Below the pieces are notes generated by a model, which worked only from the letters and a program-made list of their open reading frames with translations, was not told the origin of the DNA and did not search any database. Shown in pieces: positions 16,509 through 24,082 of a DNA stretch of 64,000 nucleotides (the first letter of the stretch is position 1; every line of letters begins with the position of its first letter). Position numbers and translations under genes: made by a program. Origin of the DNA: Gammaproteobacteria bacterium (GTDB lineage: Bacteria > Pseudomonadota > Gammaproteobacteria > JAPPPA01); contig JAUHZK010000005.1 in the NCBI GenBank assembly GCA_030425645.1, positions 124,001 through 188,000 of the forward strand, in the 5' to 3' direction.

Positions 16509-17534
16509 ATGAATATGGAATTATTACCCCTCGTGTGGGCCGCCATTCTTGGCTTGTCTGTCACCCTATACGTATTGCTAGACGGCTTTTCACTAGGTGC
16601 CGGCATTTTGTTCCCATTTGCCAAAACCGAACAACGCCGCGACATGATTATGGCCTCGGTAGCACCGGTTTGGGACGGCAACCAAACTTGGCTAGTAGGC
16701 GGTGGCATGGCCCTGCTCACGGCCTTTCCAAAAGCCTTTAACTTGTTGCTTTCGACCTTTTATTTACCGCTCAGCATCATGTTGCTGGCGCTGGTATTCC
16801 GTGGCGTGGCCTTTGAATTCCGCTTTAAAGCCAAACAAAAAACCTTCTGGGATCGTTCCTTTATTGGCGGCAGCACCGTGGCGGCGTTTTGCCAAGGCTT
16901 GGTATTAGGTGGTTACATCCAAGGCTTTGATTTAGTCACTCATGCTAACGGCGCTGAAAGCTTAGCCTTGCATGCTGGCAGCGTGTTTTCACCGTTCGCT
17001 ATCGCTACCGGTATCGCCGTCTGTTTGGCCTATGCCCTACTGGGCGCTTGCTGGTTGATTGTAAAAACCGAAGGCGCCGAGCAAGCTTGGGCGCGCCGCG
17101 CTGCTAAACGCTTGGTGCCACTGATTGGTGTCGCGGTATTAATGGTGAGCTTATGGACGCCTTATGTCGAAGCACCCATTGCCGAGCGCTGGTTCACCAT
17201 GCCGAACCTACTGTTTTTATCGCCAGTACCAATCTGGACCGCAGCGCTATTTGGCACCCTGCTATGGAGCCTGCGCCAAGAGCAACGCTGGGATGGCCTG
17301 CCATTTCTTAGCTGTATTGGCCTCTATCTACTAACGATGGTTGGTCTAGCTATTAGCGTATGGCCGTGGATTGTGCCGCGTGTATTCTCTATTTGGGATA
17401 TTGCCGCGCCAGAACCGTCGCTGATGTTCGCGTTAGTTGGCGTGCTATTTATTGTGCCGGTGATTTTGGTTTACACCGCTCACGCCTACTACGTGTTCCG
17501 CGGCAAAACCGATATTCACGACGTTTATCACTAG
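16509..17534 (+). CDS. cydB: Cytochrome bd-type quinol oxidase subunit II
   Basis: The 341-residue subunit has about eight membrane segments and the conserved APVWDGNQTWLVGGGMALLTAFP region near residue 60. It partners with the subunit encoded 14 bases upstream to form the bd oxidase, which conserves energy without proton pumping and works at low oxygen or in the presence of respiratory inhibitors. GGAGG lies before the ATG. No CydX-like small ORF is visible downstream; a strong hairpin follows. Confidence 0.95.
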   Translation: MNMELLPLVWAAILGLSVTLYVLLDGFSLGAGILFPFAKTEQRRDMIMASVAPVWDGNQTWLVGGGMALLTAFPKAFNLLLSTFYLPLSIMLLALVFRGVAFEFRFKAKQKTFWDRSFIGGSTVAAFCQGLVLGGYIQGFDLVTHANGAESLALHAGSVFSPFAIATGIAVCLAYALLGACWLIVKTEGAEQAWARRAAKRLVPLIGVAVLMVSLWTPYVEAPIAERWFTMPNLLFLSPVPIWTAALFGTLLWSLRQEQRWDGLPFLSCIGLYLLTMVGLAISVWPWIVPRVFSIWDIAAPEPSLMFALVGVLFIVPVILVYTAHAYYVFRGKTDIHDVYH

Positions 17535-17551
17535 CGCCCGCAACAGAAAAA

Positions 17552-17581
17552 CCGGGACAGACCCATTTGGGTCTGTCCCGG
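17552..17581. terminator. Strong 13-bp hairpin after cydB
   Basis: CCGGGACAGACCC (17552-17564) pairs perfectly with GGGTCTGTCCCGG (17569-17581) across ATTT. It lies between convergent cydB and the DUF3127 gene and is a likely bidirectional terminator. Its arm sequence, GGGACAGACCC, is the same core as the larger GGGGACAGACCCC elements at 34642, 61964 and 62997. Confidence 0.75.
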
Positions 17582-17608
17582 CTGTTTTACGGCTGTTTTA
17601 GCTATTGA

Positions 17609-18013
17609 TTAGAACGGTGGCTCGTCGTCATCAATGGTGTTACTCATGGCGGAGTTAAACGCGTTGGCCGAGCCACTCGCTGCTGTAGTCGTTGCTTGTG
17701 CTTCTGGCCAAGCGCTTGCACCTGTATTAGGCGCTTCGGCTGCCGCACCCGCCGCGGTAATTTTCCACGCCGCTAGGTTGTTGAAGTAACGACCGTTGTA
17801 TTCGCGACCGCGAATATTGAATGACACCGTCACCTCTTGCCCAGGCGAAAAGCTGTCCAGTAGTGCAATTTTGTCTTGCAAGAACTCCAGCAAAATATCT
17901 TGTGAATATTTGCCGTCCTCTACCGTGACAACGATCTCCCGCTTACGAAAGCCGCTATTAAATTGCTGCTCGTCTTGGATGAGTTTGATTTTTCCGGTGA
18001 GTTCGTAAGACAT
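17609..18013 (-). CDS. DUF3127-family protein with SSB-like acidic tail
   Basis: The 134-residue protein has an N-terminal OB-fold-like domain of the DUF3127 type (MSYELTGKIKLIQDEQQF, FRKREIVVTVEDG, FNIRGREYNGRYFNNLAAWKI), a low-complexity Ala/Thr linker and an acidic C-terminus DDDEPPF. That end closely resembles the DDDIPF tip of single-stranded DNA-binding protein, which recruits replication and repair partners. A DNA-binding role is inferred. From memory the family is common in Bacteroidetes and less so in gammaproteobacteria, so transfer is possible. ATG at 18013 has AGGAA six bases upstream; a longer frame would run into panE. Confidence 0.8.
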   Translation of the reverse strand: MSYELTGKIKLIQDEQQFNSGFRKREIVVTVEDGKYSQDILLEFLQDKIALLDSFSPGQEVTVSFNIRGREYNGRYFNNLAAWKITAAGAAAEAPNTGASAWPEAQATTTAASGSANAFNSAMSNTIDDDEPPF

Positions 18014-18062
18014 CGAAGTTCCTGTCAATGTGAATGGCATGAAGTGCGGGTATGCTAACGGA

Positions 18063-19085
18063 ATGAACCCTGAAATGAATAAGAAAATTGCGATTATTGG
18101 TGCCGGTAGCATCGGCTGTTATGTCGGCGGACGTTTGGCGGCAGCTGGTGCCAACGTTAATTTAGTTGGCCGCGCCCGTATTGGCGAGGCCATTCGCCAG
18201 CATGGCCTGCATGTGACCGACTATTTAGGTTACGAGCAACAACTGCCGTTGTCAGACACGCTAACGTTCTCAGAGTCGTTAGACAGCACCGCCGATGCAG
18301 ATTTAGTCCTCGTGTGCGTAAAGTCCGCTGCCACCGCCGGCGTCGCGCAAGACCTAGCCAAACACATTACGCCCAGCACCCTAATTATTAGTCTGCAAAA
18401 CGGTTTAAACAATGCTGCCGTATTACGTGAGCATTTGCCAAACAACTACTGCCTAGCAGGCATGGTGCAGTTCAACGTGATTAACCGTGGCGATGGCAAA
18501 TTTCACCAAGGCTCAGAAGGCGGTTTGGAATGCGAAGCCGATAGCGCCACCGCACCATTGTTGCCGTTATTCGAAGCTAGCGGCTTAGGCTTAGAACAGC
18601 CGCAAGACTTTTTAGCGGTGCAATGGGCTAAATTGCTGCTGAACCTTAACAACCCCATTAACGCCCTTTCTGGCGTACCGCTAAAAGAAGAACTATCACA
18701 ACGCGATTTCCGCCGTTGCCTAGCCGCTGCTCAAGCCGAAGCTCTAAGCCTACTTAATCAAGCGGGCATTAAACCCGCCAAGCTGACACCACTGCCACCA
18801 CATTGGATTCCCAAACTACTCACCGTGCCAACGTGGATGTTTAAGCTGCTAGCCAACAAAATGCTAGCGATTGACCCACTGGCCCGTTCATCCATGTGGG
18901 AAGACCTAGAAGCGGGTCGCAAAACCGAGATTGATTACCTCAATGGTGAAGTTATCGCGCTCGCCGAAAGCTTAGACTCACAAGCGCCGGTTAACCAAAG
19001 CCTCATTGAGTTAATCCGAGACGCCGAAAACGGTGGCAGACGCGGCTGGTCCGCTAGTGACTTACGCCAACAGCTGCATGTCTAA
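18063..19085 (+). CDS. panE: 2-dehydropantoate 2-reductase (ApbA/PanE family)
   Basis: The 340-residue protein begins with a Rossmann NADPH-binding motif IGAGSIGCYVGGRLAAAG, followed by the ketopantoate-reductase features VCVKSAAT and the substrate-side helix with LLLNLNNPINAL. Family knowledge: it reduces 2-dehydropantoate to pantoate in pantothenate and coenzyme A synthesis, though related enzymes have other substrates. The start is uncertain: ATG at 18030, 18063 or 18075 are in frame, none with a strong ribosome site. Its stop overlaps that of the convergent AraC gene. Confidence 0.85.
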   Translation: MNPEMNKKIAIIGAGSIGCYVGGRLAAAGANVNLVGRARIGEAIRQHGLHVTDYLGYEQQLPLSDTLTFSESLDSTADADLVLVCVKSAATAGVAQDLAKHITPSTLIISLQNGLNNAAVLREHLPNNYCLAGMVQFNVINRGDGKFHQGSEGGLECEADSATAPLLPLFEASGLGLEQPQDFLAVQWAKLLLNLNNPINALSGVPLKEELSQRDFRRCLAAAQAEALSLLNQAGIKPAKLTPLPPHWIPKLLTVPTWMFKLLANKMLAIDPLARSSMWEDLEAGRKTEIDYLNGEVIALAESLDSQAPVNQSLIELIRDAENGGRRGWSASDLRQQLHV

Positions 19086-20095
19086 GCAGCACGGCTTTGC
19101 CCTGGCGAACGTCCATACCAACGCTGATAGGCACGCTGAAAAGCGCTTTGTTCGGTATAGCCAAGCATCAGCGCTATATCCACTAATGAAAGGTTTCTGT
19201 CTTTCAAATATTGGCTCGCCAACTCACGCCGTACGTCGTCTACCAATTCTCGAAACCCTGTGCCCGCAGCGGCTAAATAACGTCGTAATTGACGGACACT
19301 GAGACTGGCTGCCTTAGAGGCATCAGCTAAAACAGGAGCCCCTAACGGCAAGGTTTGGATAACGTACTTACGTACACTGCGCAGCCACTCTGGCTCCCCC
19401 TGAAACGACAGTTTCTTCAGCTGCTCTTCACATGCTGCATCCAACATGGCTAAGACTTCGGGGTCTGGTTCGCCGCCGATAGCTTCATTTAGGTCAGCAA
19501 TGGAATACCTAATCCAGTCATGTTCTTGGTTAAAACTGATATTGGGCCCAAAGAACGCTTCTAGCTCTCCATCAGAACTAACCGGAGCGTGGCGAAAACC
19601 CACGGCTATGGGCAATAACGGCCTAGACGAGAAGATTGGCGCCAAGGCTTGCGCCATACCAACGTTAAAGACCGCGTGGTGGAAACTTAAACTATCCGGG
19701 TGCCCCTCCGGCAGCCGACAGACTTGCGTTAGCTGGGCGTAATCATTGGTCACTTCTAGTTTGTCCGCAAACACGTTGGCCCATAGGCCGCTATAACGCA
19801 GCACCCGGTCTATGATTTGCTGCCAATTGCCACTGGCCAACTGAGCCAATCCCACTGTACCCAAATGGCTCAGCCGTATTTGTTGCACAAGATGCAAGCC
19901 CAGCAGTTCATCATCTAGGCGGGCAGCGGCATCTTCCATCAGTGCCACATAGAAGGAAAACGGTAACCTAGACCGGTTCAGCACCTCCTCCGACGCCTGA
20001 TGATCAGCCAGCATGGATTCCACGGGTAGCTGATGCTGCGCGCAGTACTCAAGCAGCAGTTGTACGAACTGCCTATCAACCGTATAGCTTTCCAA
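19082..20095 (-). CDS. AraC-family transcriptional regulator beside the M19-like cluster
   Basis: The 337-residue regulator has an Arabinose_bd-type sensor domain (QLLLEYCAQHQLPVES, LSHLGTVGLAQLASGNWQQI) and a C-terminal AraC helix-turn-helix ending YTEQSAFQRAYQRWYGRSP. It is divergent from the seven-gene metallohydrolase cluster starting at 20233, with 137 bases between containing two palindromes, and is the natural candidate regulator of that cluster. It is related to the AraC at 12914 by domain type. The inducer is unknown. Confidence 0.85.
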   Translation of the reverse strand: MESYTVDRQFVQLLLEYCAQHQLPVESMLADHQASEEVLNRSRLPFSFYVALMEDAAARLDDELLGLHLVQQIRLSHLGTVGLAQLASGNWQQIIDRVLRYSGLWANVFADKLEVTNDYAQLTQVCRLPEGHPDSLSFHHAVFNVGMAQALAPIFSSRPLLPIAVGFRHAPVSSDGELEAFFGPNISFNQEHDWIRYSIADLNEAIGGEPDPEVLAMLDAACEEQLKKLSFQGEPEWLRSVRKYVIQTLPLGAPVLADASKAASLSVRQLRRYLAAAGTGFRELVDDVRRELASQYLKDRNLSLVDIALMLGYTEQSAFQRAYQRWYGRSPGQSRAA

Positions 20096-20154
20096 ACGTA
20101 TTTTCCTGTCGGCAGGCTCGGGGGTCAGTCAAGTTAAATCAAGCTTAGCTTAGC

Positions 20155-20199
20155 TGAGGTAAATACCTCAAGCCAAGTCTGATCGTAAAATTTTGCGAT
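20155..20199. promoter_or_regulatory. Two palindromes in the promoter region of the metallohydrolase cluster
   Basis: TGAGGTAAATACCTCA (20155-20170) is a perfect 7-2-7 inverted repeat. ATCGTAAAATTTTGCGAT (20182-20199) is a near-perfect 18-base palindrome with one mismatched pair. Both lie between the AraC gene and the first metallohydrolase gene, 34-78 bases before its GTG start, suitable for an operator. Dyad symmetry is not typical for AraC proteins, so another regulator could be involved. Confidence 0.45.
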
Positions 20200-20232
20200 G
20201 AAAAAACCGCAGAAATAGCGGAGGAGGAACTC

Positions 20233-22443
20233 GTGAAACAACTAATGACTACCCTAGCAACCCTTACATTGCTGAGTGCTTGTGGCGGTAGCCCATCGTC
20301 AACTACCAATGACCTACTCGTTCGCAACAGCCCGTTGCCGACAGATCAATACGATATGGCTAACGGCTGCTATGGGCTTAAATCCGTCGCCAGCAACGCG
20401 TTTGTACGTAACAACGGCAATAACTACGTGGCCGACGGCGAAGCCCCAAGCCAAGGCGAGGCTTTCTTTATGAAAGCGGCTCTGCTGGGTCAACAAATGT
20501 TCTACGGCACCGACACCCAGCTACTCACAGCGACTGGAGGCGGCGTTAACGCCACCACAGAAATCACCAAAGATGCTGTCTGGAATGTGGAATACCACGA
20601 CGATAAAGAAGCCTACAGCTTCGTTTCAGACACGCAAGACCAAAGCTTGATTGTCGCCAACGACGGCAGCCTGCAACTGGGTACGGCCGCCAACGACAAC
20701 CACCTGTTTCAGTTTGCTAAAACCGACAAAGCCTGTGTGCCTTTCCCAGAGATGCCGGTTGCGGCCAGCGGCCAGACTTATAAAGGCCAAGGCATTGATA
20801 AGCCAGTGATCGGATTTGCCGAGACACATTCACACCCCGGCTCCACGCACGAAATGATTTACCCTGATGGCAGCACTGAAGTCGGCGTAGCAGGCGGCTC
20901 GGTTTACGGCGCACCGTTTCACCCGCTAGGCGTGACCCATGCGCTGGGCAACTGCGAGCAATCTCATGGCCCTGACGGTACGCGCGACCCAGGAAACATT
21001 GTTCGAGTGACCCCCGCAGGCAGCCACGACACACAGGGTTGGCCCACCTATATCGACTGGCCGGATATTGACCAATACACGCATAACGCCATCTACTACC
21101 GCTGGATGGAGCGCGCCTACTTGGCCGGCCTACGGATTTTTGTAAGCTATGGCCACAACTACCAGCCACTCTGTGAAGTGGGTGCCATCCACCAGGGTGC
21201 GCCCGACTCTGACTGCAACGACCACACCCTCACCATCAAAATGAATGAGTACACCAAGGTGATGCAGGACTATGTAGACGCACAATCAGGCGGCCCCGGC
21301 AAGGGCTGGTTCCGTATTGTTTACTCGCCAGCTGAAGCCCGCGAAGTCATTAACGACGGCAAGCTTGCTGTAATCCTCGGCATGGAAGGTGGCGAACTGT
21401 TTGAATGTGGTATTGAGTTTTTGCCCGACGGCACCGGCGTGCCAGCTTGCGACGAAGACTTGCTACGAGCGAACATCCAAGAGGCGTACGACATGGGCGT
21501 GCGCCAAGTCGTCCCTATCCACAACATCGACAACGCCTTTAGCGGCGGCAGCATTGTTGGCTCGGCTCACGCCAGTTCGGACGCGCTCAACCTCCTCAAC
21601 TTCTGGGCCACAAATGCGTTTTACAAAACCGTTGATTGCCCAGACGGCGGCACTGAAGGCTATTTAGTGATCGGCGGCGGCACCTTAACCGGCGTACCCA
21701 CCAGCAACGATCCGGCCACACAGATCCTAACCGACGCCCTGCCGCCACAAGTACCGACCTATCCCAACGGGGTACGCCAATGCAACGCGCGTAAAATCAC
21801 ACCACTGGGCGAACTTGCTCTCACCACTTTAATGGACAAGGGCATCATGATCTCGCTTGATCACACGCCCATGCTCAACAAAGAAACCGTACTAGACCTC
21901 GCCGAGCGCTATGACCCACCCTATCCAGTCGTCTCCGGCCACGGCGCTCAGGGAGGCATCCAGATCAAAACCGCTAAACGCCTATTAAAGGCCGGTGGCT
22001 ATTACTACCCTTACAAATGGGACGGTGCCCACCACGTAGAGTTCATGGACATTGTCCGCGACATTTACGACGAAGCCGCCAGCGAAGACGCCAGCAATAT
22101 GGTGCCTTTCGGGTTCGGCTTCGGTATGGATGCCAACGGTTTTGGCGGCCACAACCCACCTCGCCCCAACCCGGAACAACTCGTCGAGTACCCCTTCACC
22201 CTATTTGAAGGCGACGACTGGGGCCCACGTTTTGACCACATTGATCCAATCGTATTCGACCGCATTAGCATTCCCGATGGTCGTACTTGGGATACCGAGA
22301 TTGATGGCAGTGTGCACTACGGCATGGTGGCAGACTTTGTTGAAGAAATAAGGCTGGAAGGCGGCGCGCAGGCGCTTGACGACTTTTACAACTCTGCCGA
22401 AGCCTACCTACAAGTCTGGGAAAAAGCCTACAAGGGCGATTAA
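20233..22443 (+). CDS. Lipoprotein metallohydrolase, M19-dipeptidase-like (paralogue 1)
   Basis: The 736-residue protein has a lipoprotein signal with LLSACGG. Residues about 40-165 are a beta-rich domain rich in Gly/Asn (CYGLKSVASNAF, AEAFFMK-like) that could be a trefoil-type carbohydrate- or lipid-binding unit. The C-terminal domain has metal-site motifs in M19 (renal dipeptidase) order: ETHSH (197-201), LGMEGG, HNIDNAF, ISLDH, SGHG and GFGMDANGFGG (Asp633). The Glu at 197 replaces the Asp of the two paralogues. GTG at 20233 has GGAGGAG upstream. A membrane-anchored periplasmic amidohydrolase or lactonase is inferred; the substrate is unknown. Confidence 0.75.
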   Translation: MKQLMTTLATLTLLSACGGSPSSTTNDLLVRNSPLPTDQYDMANGCYGLKSVASNAFVRNNGNNYVADGEAPSQGEAFFMKAALLGQQMFYGTDTQLLTATGGGVNATTEITKDAVWNVEYHDDKEAYSFVSDTQDQSLIVANDGSLQLGTAANDNHLFQFAKTDKACVPFPEMPVAASGQTYKGQGIDKPVIGFAETHSHPGSTHEMIYPDGSTEVGVAGGSVYGAPFHPLGVTHALGNCEQSHGPDGTRDPGNIVRVTPAGSHDTQGWPTYIDWPDIDQYTHNAIYYRWMERAYLAGLRIFVSYGHNYQPLCEVGAIHQGAPDSDCNDHTLTIKMNEYTKVMQDYVDAQSGGPGKGWFRIVYSPAEAREVINDGKLAVILGMEGGELFECGIEFLPDGTGVPACDEDLLRANIQEAYDMGVRQVVPIHNIDNAFSGGSIVGSAHASSDALNLLNFWATNAFYKTVDCPDGGTEGYLVIGGGTLTGVPTSNDPATQILTDALPPQVPTYPNGVRQCNARKITPLGELALTTLMDKGIMISLDHTPMLNKETVLDLAERYDPPYPVVSGHGAQGGIQIKTAKRLLKAGGYYYPYKWDGAHHVEFMDIVRDIYDEAASEDASNMVPFGFGFGMDANGFGGHNPPRPNPEQLVEYPFTLFEGDDWGPRFDHIDPIVFDRISIPDGRTWDTEIDGSVHYGMVADFVEEIRLEGGAQALDDFYNSAEAYLQVWEKAYKGD

Positions 22444-22455
22444 TAGGGCTATCCA

Positions 22456-23040
22456 ATGAAACACTTACAGCTACAAACCAAGGCCGCCCTAACAATATGG
22501 GCTGCCATGTCGCTGACGCTATCGGGCGGCTACGCAATGGCTAACGACAGTGGCGTGGCCTCTAGCGAACCAACCGCACAACAAGTCGAAACCGTTCGTC
22601 AAAATGCCGATTTGGATGCGCCCTTCGACATGGTGAACCTCATCAAGTATCGGCCACTAGCAGTCTATTCAAGCGACGAAGACAACGCCCTAGGGCGCAC
22701 TGGTCGTGAAGCCTACAAAGCCTATACCGATATCGTGCTGCCCATGATCGCGGAACTGGGCGGCAGCATTGCCTACCGAGCCGCCAACCAAAACCAGTTT
22801 GTAGGCCATGCGGGCCAAGACTATGACGACATTATTATCGTCAGCTATCCTTCCCGGCGCGCTTACTTGGAAATGTTTGATACTGAAACCTACAAAGGCG
22901 CCCTCAAACACCGCAAAGCCGGGCTGGAGTACCGCGTGTTGCATCAAGTAGAAACAAAGTCGACGTTTTCTAATTGGACGCTGCGCATCGCGTTGTGGCT
23001 ACAGAAGGCGGAGCGCTCGCTATTGGGGGCCGGCGACTAA
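22456..23040 (+). CDS. Exported DUF1330-like ferredoxin-fold protein
   Basis: The 194-residue protein has a signal-like N-terminus ending near GGYAMAND. Its core is a DUF1330/dimeric alpha-beta-barrel domain (DMVNLIKYRPLAVY, AYKAYTDIVLPMIAELGG, DDIIIVSYPSRRAYLEMF). Such folds occur in small monooxygenases, decarboxylases and EthD-like proteins acting on aromatic or lipid intermediates; DUF1330 itself has no fixed function. It starts 13 bases after the first metallohydrolase and is followed after one base by the MEST-like hydrolase, so it belongs to the same operon. An exported DUF1330 is unusual. Confidence 0.7.
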   Translation: MKHLQLQTKAALTIWAAMSLTLSGGYAMANDSGVASSEPTAQQVETVRQNADLDAPFDMVNLIKYRPLAVYSSDEDNALGRTGREAYKAYTDIVLPMIAELGGSIAYRAANQNQFVGHAGQDYDDIIIVSYPSRRAYLEMFDTETYKGALKHRKAGLEYRVLHQVETKSTFSNWTLRIALWLQKAERSLLGAGD

Positions 23041-23041
23041 C

Positions 23042-23938
23042 ATGCCTGCGATTGGGGCAACGCCAAACGAATGGCGGCAACAGGGCCGCTATTTCCAGTT
23101 TAGTAAACACCGTATTTTCTATCGCGATAGCGGTGGTGATAAGCCATGCCTGTTACTAATTCATGGTTTTCCCACCGCATCTTGGGACTGGCACACCCTT
23201 TGGGGCGAACTAAGCCAGCACTTTCGCCTCGTCGCGCCGGACATGCTGGGTTTTGGCTTTAGCGATAAGCCAAAGCGCCATCAATACAGCATTCACGAAC
23301 AGGCGGATATTCACCTAGCTCTCTTAAGCCACTTGCAGATTAATCGCTGCCATACGCTGGTTCATGACTACGGTGTTTCAGTCATGCAAGAGCTCTTGGC
23401 ACGCCATAAGGCACAAGAAACAGACTGTGAATTGCAGTCGGCCTGCTTTTTAAATGGCGGACTATTTCCAGTGACCCATCGGCCTCGGCTAATTCAAAAG
23501 CTGCTACTTAGCCCTATTGGTTTCTGCATTGCCAAGCTCGCTAGCCAACGCCAATTCAAGAATAACTTTAAGCAAATTTTTGGTGCCGACACGCAACCGT
23601 CTAACGCAGAGCTAAACGCATTCTGGGAGCTGGTCCAATACAACGACGGCATGAGTAATGCGCACCGGCTTATTCGCTATATGAACGACCGCATCGAACA
23701 TGAAGCCCGCTGGCTGGATGCCACTCAAAAGCCCGGCATTCCAACTCGCCTAATCAACGGCACCGCTGACCCAATATCAGGTCGGCACCTGGCAGATCAT
23801 TACGCCAAGGTCATACCCAACCCAGACATTGTGCTACTGGAGGGCATTGGCCATTACCCTCAGGTAGAAGCGCCAGCAAAAGTACTCCAAGCATTCATGG
23901 CTTTTAACCTTGAACTGAAGCACGCCACACTCACTTAG
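23042..23938 (+). CDS. MEST-like alpha/beta hydrolase with Asp nucleophile
   Basis: The 298-residue hydrolase shows HGFPTASWDW, the MLGFGFSDKP segment, a nucleophile elbow VHDYGVS with Asp109, NGGLFPVTHRP, and catalytic His271 in GIGHYPQVEAP. This series is the same as in the vertebrate MEST/PEG1 family, and bacterial relatives are known but uncharacterised. An Asp nucleophile is typical of haloalkane dehalogenases and epoxide hydrolases; no HGNPTW halide motif is present, so epoxide or ester hydrolysis is more likely than dehalogenation. No signal peptide is seen, so it acts in the cytoplasm. Co-transcription with the flanking cluster genes is likely. Confidence 0.8.
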   Translation: MPAIGATPNEWRQQGRYFQFSKHRIFYRDSGGDKPCLLLIHGFPTASWDWHTLWGELSQHFRLVAPDMLGFGFSDKPKRHQYSIHEQADIHLALLSHLQINRCHTLVHDYGVSVMQELLARHKAQETDCELQSACFLNGGLFPVTHRPRLIQKLLLSPIGFCIAKLASQRQFKNNFKQIFGADTQPSNAELNAFWELVQYNDGMSNAHRLIRYMNDRIEHEARWLDATQKPGIPTRLINGTADPISGRHLADHYAKVIPNPDIVLLEGIGHYPQVEAPAKVLQAFMAFNLELKHATLT

Positions 23939-24082
23939 CCGATAGCACTATCTACCCGGCCCCACAGGCTAATGTTTAGGTGGTCACTGGCGTTAATCAC
24001 GCATTCACTCCTGTTAAGACACAGCCAAGGCGAGGCCATATTGTGGCCGGCTAGAAAAAAGTATCGCTTGGAGGCGAACACG

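Noticed and set aside
17535-17608. CydX-like small gene after cydB
   Set aside because: No start codon with ribosome site and hydrophobic frame; the space is filled by the terminator hairpin.
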